Under the pieces are notes generated by a model, which did not search any database, was not told where the DNA came from, and was given only the letters and a program-made list of their open reading frames with translations. A stretch of DNA of 64,000 nucleotides from an uncultured Desulfobulbus sp. (GTDB taxonomy: Bacteria; Desulfobacterota; Desulfobulbia; Desulfobulbales; Desulfobulbaceae), in assembly GCF_963665445.1 (NCBI RefSeq), contig NZ_OY762276.1:1148001-1212000 (forward strand), in the 5' to 3' direction. Both the position numbers and the translations under genes were made by a program. Below, in pieces: positions 7,818 to 15,976 of the stretch; position 1 is the first letter of the stretch, and every line of letters begins with the position of its first letter.

Positions 7818-9872
7818 ATGATTGTCGATACCGTCTGCCGTCTCTGTTCCTCCTGTTGTCCCATTGAAGCCGAGGTCCAAGGTGAATGTCTCCTCGGTGC
7901 CCGCCGCAAATCCTTTCTCGATCCGGACAAACGGCTTGCCTGTGCCAAGCTCGCGGCTGCCACCGAGATCGTCTATTCGCCCAAACGCCTGAGTACACCA
8001 CTGATCAAAAAGGAAGACGGTTCCGGTTTTCGCGAGGCCGGGTGGGATGAGGCCCTGAACCTGGTTGCTCAGCGTTTCCACCAGCATAAAGAAAAGGATG
8101 GGGCCCAGTCGATTGCCTGGCTGCGCGGCATGGCCGCCGATTGGGGCGCTCCCTGGGATTATCCCAATCGGCTGATGAACGCCTATGGCAGCCCCAATAC
8201 CATCGGCAACGGCTCGATCTGTTTCGTAGCCCGAGATTTCGCCCACAGCTATGTCTACGGTTCCATGGCCTTTCCCGAGGCCAAAGGAGCCCAGTGCATC
8301 ATCGTTTGGGGCAAGAACGACGGCAATACTGCCCTAGGCGCTGCCGAGGGCATCCACTGGGCCAAGGAGCACGGTGCCAAGTTGATCGTGATCGATCCGG
8401 TTGAGACCGCCCTTGCGCGCAAGGCGGACATCTGGCTGCAGATCAAACCGGGCCATGATGGACTGCTGGCCATGGCGATGATCAACGAGATCATTGCCAA
8501 CAACCTTTATGATGCCGAATTCGTCGAAAAATATACGGTGGGTTTTGAGGACCTACGCCAAGTGGCTGCCCAGTACCCGGTGGAACAGGTTGCGCAGGAG
8601 GTCTGGCTTGATCCGGCGCAGATCCGCGAGATCACCCGCCTCTATGCCACCACCAAGCCGGCGGCCATTGTCGACGGCAACGGGCTTGACATGCACCGCG
8701 AGGTCTTTGACACCACCCGTGCCATCGCCATGCTCAGGGCCCTGACCGGCAATCTCGACAAACCCGGCAGCGATGTTTTTCCCCAGCCGATTCCGGCGCG
8801 CAATATTCAACTTGCCGATCGGCTCCCAAAAGACGCCAAACCCATTACCTGCGATTATCCGCTGTTCAACACCTTCAGCGAAACCTGGGGCAATCAGGTC
8901 CAGGGCTGCGTGGTGGATGCAATTCTTGAGGAAAAGCCCTATCCACTGAAGATGGTGGTGGTCCAGTCGGGCAATCCGCTGGTGACCATGGCCGATTCCA
9001 GCCGCACCCGGTCCGCCTTTGAAAAACTCGAGACCCTGGTGGTGATCGACATGTTCCTCACCGAAACCGCCAAGCTTGCCGATGTGATTTTGCCGGCTGC
9101 AAGCTGTTTTGAAAAGACCCAGCTCAACCGTTCCTCGATTCGCAACAATCCCATGTTTTTGCAGGATGCGGTCATTCCGCCGGTGGGCGATTCCTGGCCG
9201 GATTGGAAGATTGTCTTTGAGTTGGGCAGACGTCTGGGGTTGAGTGAGGAGTTCCCCTGGCAGAGCGCCGAGGAGGCGATCAACTACCAGCTGAAGCCGG
9301 CCGGCGTGAGCGTGAGTGATCTGCGCCAAAACGGCAAGGGACTGCGCATCGAGGAGTTGCGCTACGAAAAATATAAGGATCAGCCTTTTAAAACCCCCTC
9401 GGGGAAGATCGAATTTTTCTCCAGCCGTCTGGCTGAGGCCGGTTTTTGCGGGGTTCCCTTTGCCAGGGGAATAGGACCCAACCCGATCGCCTTTGCTGAC
9501 CAAAGCGATGCCTATCCGGTGCTTGGTGTCAGTGGTGCCCGGGATATCCGTTTCACCAACTCCCAGTTCCGAACGATCCCCTCGCTACTCAAGGGGGGAG
9601 CCGGAGCCGTGGTCGATATTCATCCCGAGGATGCGGCAGCCCAGGGATTGCAGGAGGGCGACAGAATCGAGATCAAAACGCCCAAGGGGGCCATCGAAAT
9701 GATTGCCCGGCTTGCAACCACGGTCCGTCCGGGCATGGTCCGCCTGGCCTGGGGGTGGGGCGACTTTGATCCCACGGCCAACCTCAACAGCCTGACCGAG
9801 GACGACATCCGTGGCCCGGTCAGCGGCACCTCCACCAGCCGCAGCTTCATGTGCCGCCTGCGCAAGCTGTGA
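7818..9872 (+). CDS. Molybdopterin-dependent (Mo/W-bis-MGD) oxidoreductase, MopB family
   Basis: A 684-residue catalytic subunit. The N-terminal [4Fe-4S] motif is exact: Cys7-x2-Cys10-x3-Cys14-x27-Cys42. A likely metal ligand is Cys135 in NGSICFVARD. Later landmarks include LIVIDPVETALARKADIWL, ADVILPAASCFEK, and a C-terminal molybdopterin dinucleotide-binding domain from about residue 560 (DIHPEDAAAQGLQEGD). There is no Tat signal, so it is cytoplasmic. The general pattern is that of the thiosulfate reductase/acetylene hydratase/formate dehydrogenase branch; specificity cannot be assigned. No iron-sulfur or membrane subunit follows, since the operon ends at a strong terminator, so it may work alone or accept ferredoxin-like partners. 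The upstream gene is a coupled methyltransferase. Confidence 0.88.
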   Translation: MIVDTVCRLCSSCCPIEAEVQGECLLGARRKSFLDPDKRLACAKLAAATEIVYSPKRLSTPLIKKEDGSGFREAGWDEALNLVAQRFHQHKEKDGAQSIAWLRGMAADWGAPWDYPNRLMNAYGSPNTIGNGSICFVARDFAHSYVYGSMAFPEAKGAQCIIVWGKNDGNTALGAAEGIHWAKEHGAKLIVIDPVETALARKADIWLQIKPGHDGLLAMAMINEIIANNLYDAEFVEKYTVGFEDLRQVAAQYPVEQVAQEVWLDPAQIREITRLYATTKPAAIVDGNGLDMHREVFDTTRAIAMLRALTGNLDKPGSDVFPQPIPARNIQLADRLPKDAKPITCDYPLFNTFSETWGNQVQGCVVDAILEEKPYPLKMVVVQSGNPLVTMADSSRTRSAFEKLETLVVIDMFLTETAKLADVILPAASCFEKTQLNRSSIRNNPMFLQDAVIPPVGDSWPDWKIVFELGRRLGLSEEFPWQSAEEAINYQLKPAGVSVSDLRQNGKGLRIEELRYEKYKDQPFKTPSGKIEFFSSRLAEAGFCGVPFARGIGPNPIAFADQSDAYPVLGVSGARDIRFTNSQFRTIPSLLKGGAGAVVDIHPEDAAAQGLQEGDRIEIKTPKGAIEMIARLATTVRPGMVRLAWGWGDFDPTANLNSLTEDDIRGPVSGTSTSRSFMCRLRKL

Positions 9873-9899
9873 TTCACCTCCGATAATGCCCGTAATACA

Positions 9900-9947
9900 C
9901 CCCACATAAAAAAAGGCTCCCGCAAGGGAGCCTTTTTTTATGTGGGG
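9900..9947. terminator. Bidirectional rho-independent terminator
   Basis: A perfect 22-base inverted repeat with a GCAA loop. The GC-rich core (AAGGCTCCC / GGGAGCCTT) is flanked by A7 and T7, so either strand gives a stem followed by a U-tract. It sits between the converging Mo/W oxidoreductase and TPR genes. Confidence 0.95.
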
Positions 9948-9962
9948 AAAGAACGTTCCCAC

Positions 9963-10505
9963 TCAATGGGTGAGCGTCGACCTGCCATCCCTGAACGCAT
10001 CTCCCCACTCGGCCTTGTATACATCAAAAAGCGACATGGCCAGGTTATGGAGCGAGGGGGACAGGCAGTATTCGCGGATGAAGAGCTCCGCCTCCACCCC
10101 ACCGAGAGCAAGGGCCGCCTTCATGTCGAGCCCTGCCTCATGCTTTCTCTCGAGGTTGCGAAAGAGTAGGCTCCTCGCGACATAGGCCATGCTCCGATGC
10201 GGATTCACCCGCAACGCCTCGTTCAGGTCCTCCAGCGCGCTGCGCAACTCGCCTCGGTTGAATCGGGCCATGCCACGCATAAAGAGGAGATGATCGTTTT
10301 TCGGATCATGTTCCAGTGCCTGGCTGAACTCGGTTGCAGCCTCGACAAAGTTGCTGTTTTTAAAATAGGCCAAACCCAGGGGAAGATGGACCTTGGCCGG
10401 ATCCATTCCCGACTCCAGTGCCTTGCCAAAGTCGATGATGCTTCGACCATATTCTCCGCAAAGAAAGTGGCGCTGACCAAGAAGAAAGCCTTGGTTGTTT
10501 GTCAT
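9963..10505 (-). CDS. Tetratricopeptide repeat protein
   Basis: A 180-residue soluble protein made of about three TPR units (roughly residues 5-36, 39-72 and 73-106), showing the W/L-G-Y-A-P pattern in segments such as PLGLAYFKNSNFVEAATEFSQAL and RGMARFNRGELRSALEDLNEAL. There is no signal peptide or other domain. TPRs mediate protein binding; no specific role can be assigned. The Shine-Dalgarno AGGAGGTG is very strong but lies in a hairpin (separate entry). It is 129 bases downstream of the SPASM radical-SAM gene on the same strand and could be read through from it. Confidence 0.8.
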   Translation of the reverse strand: MTNNQGFLLGQRHFLCGEYGRSIIDFGKALESGMDPAKVHLPLGLAYFKNSNFVEAATEFSQALEHDPKNDHLLFMRGMARFNRGELRSALEDLNEALRVNPHRSMAYVARSLLFRNLERKHEAGLDMKAALALGGVEAELFIREYCLSPSLHNLAMSLFDVYKAEWGDAFRDGRSTLTH

Positions 10506-10510
10506 GATTA

Positions 10511-10528
10511 CACCTCCTGTTCAGGAGG
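10511..10528 (-). promoter_or_regulatory. Shine-Dalgarno sequence inside a stem-loop before the TPR gene
   Basis: On the minus strand CCTCCT (10523-10528) can pair with the AGGAGG of the ribosome-binding site (10513-10518) across a GAAC loop, five to six bases upstream of the start codon region. The stem would mask the site. It may be control of translation or chance complementarity of an anti-SD-like sequence. Confidence 0.4.
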
Positions 10529-10634
10529 GCAGGAAGAGAGGAAACGACTCTTCATGCCATTGGGAATTATTCCTGTTTCCTGCGTAAACCTGTAATCACG
10601 GAAGGGATTGGTTGCAATGCAAGAAGACGAGCTG

Positions 10635-11942
10635 TCAGAGGCACTGTGTCCACCCCAGGCTCCACATGCAGTGACCGCAGGGCACCTGGTTGCCGTAGCA
10701 GTCGTGGATATCAAGCATGTTTGGGTTGACCAGATCCGGGCAGGGGCCGGAGGAGCAGCTCCAGCAGGGGGCATAGTCGCTACCGGCGGCTTCCGCTCGA
10801 AAGGCTCTGTAGCCTGGATCCTGCCAGATCTGTTCGAGCCGGCTATCCTTGAGATTGCCGAAGGCACGGGATCGGATCTGCACTGTCCCCTGATTGACCA
10901 TGCAACCGTAGGTGTGCCACAGAAAATGGCAGGGCATGACATCGCCGTTGGTGGCAATGAAGACCGCCTGGTCCTCGATGAAGGGGCAGGATCGTTTGCT
11001 CGATGCCGGCGCCTGGAGAGGAGGCAGAGTCAAATGAATGCCCAGTATTTTGGCCTTCTCAAACGCCTGTTGCCAGATGTGCTCGATTTCGCGCTGCCGG
11101 GTTGCAGCAAATTTGAGCAGGTTGGGGAAGTGGATGTTGATGTCCTGCTCCCGTGCCTCCTGTTGCATGGCGGCCCCAATGGACAGGAGTTGCTCATCCC
11201 GTTCGTTTTTTTTGAACTTGAGATGGGTTGCGGGCAAGTTGGCGAGGTCAAGGCCCTGGTCTCGAGCCTGTTGCGACCATTTGGCAAAGAGATCGGTGGC
11301 ATCGCGACTGCAGGGGGAAAAGAGACTGTCGCCGTCCATATGCCCGTCATAGGAGAAGAGATGGCTGGCGATGATATAGTCCACGCCGCGTTGGTGGGCC
11401 CATTCGATCATTAGCGGCAGTTGTTGTACCGTTGTGCGTTGCAGGACAACTTCAAGGCCAATGCTGACCGGACGATTGAAGTCCCGCGAGGTTTGGCGGA
11501 GATATTGGATGGCTCGTTCAACCGGAGAGCGTTGGTGTTCTCCTCCCCGCAGTGGTTCAAGGCTGTCGACGGACAGGCAGACGGTGTCGAGTCCTGCCCG
11601 GAGTAAGTTGTCGGCCATATCTTGGGTGAGCAACATGCCGTTGCTTTGAAAGCCGATGACCCCAGCAGGCGGCATGGCCCGCCGTGCTTGGCTGATCATC
11701 GTTGTCAGCTCCGGGTGCAGCAGAGGTTCGCCGATACCATTGAGTATCAGAAAACCGGTATGGGATAGCGATGGGAGCAACCGCGCAAACAGAGTCGTGT
11801 CCAGATCCCTCTCCTCGATGCAGCTGCCTTGGGCGTGTTTAACGCACATGCGGCAGCGCAGGTTGCAGCGGGTGGTGGTTTCCACATACACTTTTTGCGG
11901 AAAATCCGGGGAGAGCGCAGGCAATTGGGCAGACAGGTGCAT
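10635..11942 (-). CDS. Radical SAM/SPASM protein, putative metalloenzyme maturase group
   Basis: A 435-residue radical SAM enzyme. The SAM-binding [4Fe-4S] motif CNLRCRMC (C-x3-C-x2-C) lies near residue 28-35, followed by the GIGEPLLHPE motif. The C-terminal half has a SPASM/twitch-like cysteine-rich region (CHFLWHTYGC, CWSCSSGPC) and ends with a second cysteine cluster, CYGNQVPCGHCMW. From memory this tail resembles SPASM proteins annotated as maturases of tungsten or other metalloenzymes; this is not proven here. The frame is open to 12071, but ATG 11942 starts just before conserved sequence and avoids a long unconserved extension; its RBS is weak. It may be read from the arsR operon upstream (79-base gap). 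Confidence 0.82.
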   Translation of the reverse strand: MHLSAQLPALSPDFPQKVYVETTTRCNLRCRMCVKHAQGSCIEERDLDTTLFARLLPSLSHTGFLILNGIGEPLLHPELTTMISQARRAMPPAGVIGFQSNGMLLTQDMADNLLRAGLDTVCLSVDSLEPLRGGEHQRSPVERAIQYLRQTSRDFNRPVSIGLEVVLQRTTVQQLPLMIEWAHQRGVDYIIASHLFSYDGHMDGDSLFSPCSRDATDLFAKWSQQARDQGLDLANLPATHLKFKKNERDEQLLSIGAAMQQEAREQDINIHFPNLLKFAATRQREIEHIWQQAFEKAKILGIHLTLPPLQAPASSKRSCPFIEDQAVFIATNGDVMPCHFLWHTYGCMVNQGTVQIRSRAFGNLKDSRLEQIWQDPGYRAFRAEAAGSDYAPCWSCSSGPCPDLVNPNMLDIHDCYGNQVPCGHCMWSLGWTQCL

Positions 11943-12021
11943 AAGGGAAGAACGCAATTTTAAAGAAAAATGGATCCTGACAAGAAGATGGACAATTGTT
12001 GGGGAAAGGGCATCAATGCAA

Positions 12022-12252
12022 TCAGCCCAACCACTGCTCCACTTCCTCTTGCTTGGGAATGCGGCCCACACATTTCACCTCACCGTCGATCACCACGGCC
12101 GGGGTGGAAAAAACCCCCATTTGAGCCATCTCCTTAAAATCCTTTACCTTTTCAATGGCAGCGGCAACACCTTTTGCCGCTGCCGCATCGAAGACAATTT
12201 TTTCGGTTTTGTCACAAGAGGCACAGCCAGGACCGCAAATTATTATGACCAT
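12022..12252 (-). CDS. Small thioredoxin-like (thioredoxin_3 family) redox protein
   Basis: A 76-residue protein with a compact thioredoxin fold. The redox site is CGPGCASC (Cys6, Cys10, Cys13), followed by helix, then VFSTPAVVIDGEVKCVGRIP with the cis-Pro in TPAVV. This is the MTH895/TM0996-like family often encoded beside ArsP/DUF318 permeases. Start ATG 12252 agrees with the family length; the longer frame upstream is antisense noise overlapping the permease. It is 20 bases downstream of the permease gene in the ArsR operon. It probably supplies reducing equivalents or handles thiol-bound metal(loid); the direct partner is inferred. Confidence 0.9.
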   Translation of the reverse strand: MVIIICGPGCASCDKTEKIVFDAAAAKGVAAAIEKVKDFKEMAQMGVFSTPAVVIDGEVKCVGRIPKQEEVEQWLG

Positions 12253-12272
12253 TGTTCGCTCCAATAACTCGT

Positions 12273-13367
12273 TTAAATAATAAGATTGAAAAGATAACCG
12301 ATGAGGACAATGCCACAGGCCACCACCCCGATAAAAACCGCAATGAGTTGAGGCTTGAGCACCTTGCGCAGAATAATCATTTCCGGCAGGGACAGGGCGA
12401 TCACGCTCATCATGAAGGCCAGCACCGTACCCAGTGCGGCACCCTTGCCGAGCAGGGCCTCGACCACGGGTACGATGCCCGCGGCGTTGGAATACATCGG
12501 CACCCCGATGGCAACCGCTGCCGGCACCGACCACCAGGCCTGTTTCCCCATGATAGAGGCCATGAAATTCTCCGGAACATAGCCGTGGATGACGGCGCCA
12601 AGGGCGATGCCTGCCAGGACGTATATCCACACCTTGCCGACGATATCGCGCACAGCCTCTTTGCCCATCTGCAGACGGTCGGGCCAGGAGAGTTTCTGTT
12701 CCAGGACGATGGCCTGGCCTGCGCGCATCTGTTGGACCCAATCCTCCATCCAGGTTTCGAGGCGCAACCGGCCGATCACCCAGCCAGCCACCATGGCGAT
12801 CAACAGGCCGGTTCCAAGGTACAGAGCCGCCACCTTCCAGCCAAGGAGGCCGTAGAGCAGGACCAGGGCAATTTCGTTGACCATGGGGGCGGCAATGAGA
12901 AAGGAGAAGGTGACCCCCAGGGGGACGCCTGCCTGGACAAAACCGAGGAAAAGCGGAATGGCGGAACAGGAACAGAAGGGGGTGACGATGCCCAAGAGGG
13001 CGGCCATGACGTTGCCTCCGGTTTCACGTTTTCCGGCCAGGTATTTGCGGGTGCGTTCCTGGGTGAAAAAGGAGCGGATGATGCCGACAACATAGACGAT
13101 CAGGGTGAGCAGGAGCATCACCTTGGGGCTGTCGTAGACAAAGAACTCAACCGCTCGTCCCAGGTGGCTGGTGGGATCAAGTCCGAGAAGCGTCGTGGTG
13201 AAAAAATGGGCAAAGGTCTTGAGCTGCAGGTAGAGCGCGAACCAGAGCCCAAGTCCGACACCGCCGAAAAGAACGGTTTTCAGCCAAAAAATTGCAGGAA
13301 GAGAGCCCTTGGAACTGGAGATTTTAGTGCAGGAGCAGGGGCTGCCAAAGGGTTGTATGGGGTCCAT
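12273..13367 (-). CDS. Permease of the ArsP/DUF318 family (metal/metalloid efflux)
   Basis: A 364-residue inner-membrane protein with about eight to ten transmembrane segments. The family hallmark GIVTPFCSCSAIPLFLGF is near residue 130, holding the paired cysteines, and is repeated in weaker form in the second half. An N-terminal cysteine-containing stretch (CSCTK, residues 11-15) may also bind metal. Homologues include ArsP (organoarsenical efflux) and the SO_0444-type Cu/Zn exporter. Location between an ArsR regulator (33-base gap) and a thioredoxin indicates metal(loid)-induced export. The exact ion cannot be read from sequence. Confidence 0.9.
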   Translation of the reverse strand: MDPIQPFGSPCSCTKISSSKGSLPAIFWLKTVLFGGVGLGLWFALYLQLKTFAHFFTTTLLGLDPTSHLGRAVEFFVYDSPKVMLLLTLIVYVVGIIRSFFTQERTRKYLAGKRETGGNVMAALLGIVTPFCSCSAIPLFLGFVQAGVPLGVTFSFLIAAPMVNEIALVLLYGLLGWKVAALYLGTGLLIAMVAGWVIGRLRLETWMEDWVQQMRAGQAIVLEQKLSWPDRLQMGKEAVRDIVGKVWIYVLAGIALGAVIHGYVPENFMASIMGKQAWWSVPAAVAIGVPMYSNAAGIVPVVEALLGKGAALGTVLAFMMSVIALSLPEMIILRKVLKPQLIAVFIGVVACGIVLIGYLFNLII

Positions 13368-13400
13368 AATGCGTTCTCTGAGGTTGAATCAATTGTCGCA

Positions 13401-13751
13401 TCAAGCTTTGAGTGTGGCCACTTTCAAGCAGGCCGCTGCGGGCAGGCCTGCAATCATGATTTGCAGTTCGGGATCTTCATTGAGCCAGGCTCGGAGTTGA
13501 AGGAGCATGGTCTGCACATAGGGGGAGCCGCTGGCCGTCGCCTGGCTGTAAATCATCCAGGTTCCCTGCCGCTCCTTGGTGACTAGACCTGCATCTTCGA
13601 GAATTTTCATGTGACTGGAGACAGTGGGCTGAGCAAGACCGAGAACCGCTTGTATTTCGCAAACGCAAAGTGACCGATCTTCCAGGAGTTTTACAATTCG
13701 CACCCGGTTGGGGTCGGACAGTGCTTTGGTGATGCGGAGAAAGTCTTTCAT
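13401..13751 (-). CDS. ArsR/SmtB family metal-responsive repressor
   Basis: A 116-residue winged-helix protein. The recognition region is LGLAQPTVSSHMKILEDAGLV, and upstream is SLCVCEI, the position of the ELCVCDL As/Sb-binding motif in alpha-3 of ArsR, with both cysteines kept. A Cys near the C-terminus (ACLKV) may be another ligand. These features predict derepression by arsenite-like or thiophilic metal ions. It is the first gene of an operon with a DUF318 permease and thioredoxin. A clear promoter and a near-perfect inverted repeat lie just upstream, so it is probably autoregulated. Confidence 0.92.
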   Translation of the reverse strand: MKDFLRITKALSDPNRVRIVKLLEDRSLCVCEIQAVLGLAQPTVSSHMKILEDAGLVTKERQGTWMIYSQATASGSPYVQTMLLQLRAWLNEDPELQIMIAGLPAAACLKVATLKA

Positions 13752-13771
13752 AAGGCTGATTGGTATATTTC

Positions 13772-13793
13772 TATATTGATATTTATCGATATA
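13772..13793 (-). promoter_or_regulatory. ArsR operator (inverted repeat)
   Basis: TATATTGATA-TT-TATCGATATA on the plus strand is a 10-2-10 inverted repeat with one mismatch, 20 bases before the arsR start codon. It overlaps the -10 element of the arsR promoter, the usual arrangement for ArsR-type repression. Confidence 0.75.
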
Positions 13794-13818
13794 TAATGTG
13801 CTCGTTCGTGCTTGTCAA
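13790..13818 (-). promoter_or_regulatory. Sigma-70 promoter of the arsR-permease-thioredoxin operon
   Basis: On the minus strand TTGACA (13818-13813) is followed by a 17-base spacer and TATATA (13795-13790). This is a near-consensus promoter, overlapped by the inverted-repeat operator. Confidence 0.8.
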
Positions 13819-14252
13819 CAATTGATCTGAGTGAGGCAAGTGGCGTTGGGGGGATGAATCACAGCAGAGATCTGCAGCGAAAAAGAGCCTGAAGCGCAGG
13901 TTGTCGTCGGCCATTGCTAATAATAAATAGGTAAACCACCGGCTCTGCCGGTGGTACATGACTGTGGAGGCCGATCCCGTGTTCTCCAAGGGCAGACCCG
14001 AGCAATCAGTCTGAATCGTTGCTGTCTGTCCGGAAAAATCGGATTGAGTCCGATAAAGATGGATAGCTGAAGCTGATATTGAGGCGATTTTTGCGCGATG
14101 TATTTCTAAACCAAGCTGATATTGTCCGCTCGCAATAAGGCACCACAATGATATGTGTTCTATTTATAATGCTGTTATTTCCAAAATTAATGTAGGCGGT
14201 TTGCTCGGGCCCGGAACCGTCACTATGCAGTAATCTGTATTCTTTCGCTACC
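13819..14252. other. Intergenic region with a small REP-like hairpin
   Basis: About 430 bases between arsR and the chemoreceptor pseudogene promoter. A minus-strand open frame here shows no recognisable protein features and no good start. The only ordered structure seen is the hairpin at 13935-13955. Confidence 0.5.
13935..13955. repeat. REP-like hairpin
   Basis: ACCACCGGC-TCT-GCCGGTGGT is a perfect 9-base stem with a 3-base loop in non-coding DNA. It looks like the hairpins at IS200/IS605 ends or REP sequences, but no second copy or transposase was seen in the window. Confidence 0.45.
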
Positions 14253-14268
14253 TGGCACGCTCTTCGCT
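14253..14268 (+). promoter_or_regulatory. Sigma-54 promoter of the chemoreceptor pseudogene
   Basis: TGGCACG-CTCT-TCGCT matches the -24/-12 consensus (TGGCACG-N4-TTGCW) at all positions but one, with the GG and GC cores correctly spaced. It is 46 bases before the ATG at 14315. Confidence 0.75.
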
Positions 14269-14314
14269 TCCGTATGGTTAGCCAGCCACCCTTATTCAGC
14301 GAGGAGGATTCGAT

Positions 14315-15963
14315 ATGGGGAAATTATCATTGGGCTCGATGAAGTTCACGACCAAGTTCTTTTGCGCCGTGGTTCTGTTGTGCATCTCCTCAATTGTCAT
14401 CATCTCGGGAAATGCGGTTTGGATGTTGAAAAGGGGCTGAATTCGCTTGGCCGTGATGCGCTCGAGCATATTCACGCAGCGGTCTTCGACTCTCTCATGA
14501 CCTACGACGAGACTGTGTCGCGAAAATTGGACAGCGACCTGAAGATATTTGAAAAAGACATCCTTACCTTGGGCTCCCCAACCATTGATACTGCCACCGC
14601 CCGCCAGAAGACGATTGTCGACCAGGTGACCAAATCCTCAGTCCAGGTACTTCTGCCGGCATTGATGGCAGGGGATCGGTCGCTTGCCGATGCACATGAT
14701 ATCGTTGATGGTATCACTGCCAGCACCGGTAGTTCGGCAACCATTTTCCAACTGGTGGACAACAAACTGTTACGGATTGCCACCACGGTCAAGAAGGCGG
14801 ATGGCGAACGTGCGGTCGGGACCTATATCCCCTCCGATAGTCCGGGTCTACAGTGCCGTCACTCGAGGTGAGGTGTTCAAGGGGAAGGACTTCGTGGTCA
14901 ACGATTGGTACCTCACGGCCTATGCACCGTTGCACGGGGCTCAAGGAAAGATCGTCGGTGCCATCTATGTGGGCCATCTGATGCTGGCCCCGGAAATCCG
15001 CGATTTTATCGCTCAGGTCAAATTGAATTCGGGATATTTCTATGTCTACACCGATGCCGGCAATCTGATGGTCCATCCCACACTGGCCATTGGAACGGAT
15101 ATTTTTTCCTTGGTTCCTGCGCTGAAAGACCATCAACAGGGATTTCTCGAATATTTCTTCAAAGGTGAGGACAAGGTCGCCTATGTCAAGCGCATTGAAA
15201 AATGGTGCATTTCACTCGCCTTTACCATTTCATATGCCGGAATAGACAATGGACTGGCAATGCACATCGTGCACAATAACGCCATGGTCGGCATGGGCGT
15301 CATTGCGGCCGCCATCCTGATCACCTTCCTCCTGGTTCGCATGATCAATCGCCCCCTCCAGGAACTGGCCAGCAAGAGCATCCAGGTTGGCGAAGGGGAT
15401 TATTCCATTGTCTTTGCGTCCGAAAACAAAGATGCCATCGGACAGTTCGTTCATTGGGGATCATGGTTTCCAAGGCCAGGGAGATGCTGGGGGATATCGT
15501 GCACTCCGCTCAGGCCCTGACGTCTGCGGCAAGCGGACTGGCCGCCATTTCAGAACAGATGGTCAACAATGCCGATGCCACCAACAGCATTGCCGGCGGC
15601 ACCGCCGAGAACGCCAATGAGGTGTCCGACAACATGAGTTCAATCTCAGCGGCCATGGAACAGTCCACCACCAATCTCGATATGATTGCATCGGCTTCCG
15701 AGGAGATGGGGACCACCATCAAGGAAATTGCGGAAATTTCCTCCAGGGCGAGGCTGACCACCGAAGAGGCCGTACGGAAAGCGCAGAAATCACATGCTGG
15801 GGTCCGGGATCTTGGCGAGGCGGCCAAGGCTATTGGCATGGTTACCGAGACCATTACCGAAATCTCTGAACAGACCAATCTGCTCGCGCTCAATGCCACG
15901 ATCGAAGCGTTGTCGGAGCTTGCGGTACGATTGACTGACCTTGTGGGGCGGTTCAAGATGTAA
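14315..15963 (+). pseudogene. Methyl-accepting chemotaxis protein, multiply frameshifted
   Basis: A chemoreceptor remnant. A good RBS (GAGGAGG) and ATG 14315 open a frame with an N-terminal membrane segment that stops at 14440. Homology then continues in another frame (to 14871), returns to the first near 14845, and shifts again near 15452, so at least three frameshifts are needed. The sensor part is a periplasmic Cache-type domain (KDFVVNDWYLTAYAPL, GKIVGAIYVGHL), followed by a second membrane segment and HAMP. The signalling domain keeps [17 protein letters not shown], but the tip and the descending helix are deleted: it jumps directly to LSELAVRLTDLVGRFKM. Even with frames repaired it could not signal normally. 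The sigma-54 promoter is intact, suggesting recent decay. Confidence 0.88.
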
Positions 15964-15968
15964 TTTTG

Positions 15969-15976
15969 CAAAATTG
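15969..15976. repeat. Target-site duplication, left copy
   Basis: CAAAATTG directly abuts the left terminal inverted repeat of the IS1182-like element and recurs at 17862-17869 on its right. Confidence 0.7.

Noticed and set aside
12253..12741. N-terminal extension of the small thioredoxin
   Set aside because: It overlaps the permease gene in another frame; the thioredoxin fold is complete from ATG 12252.
13783..14148. 121-residue minus-strand frame upstream of arsR
   Set aside because: No recognisable domain, and it runs through the arsR promoter and operator.
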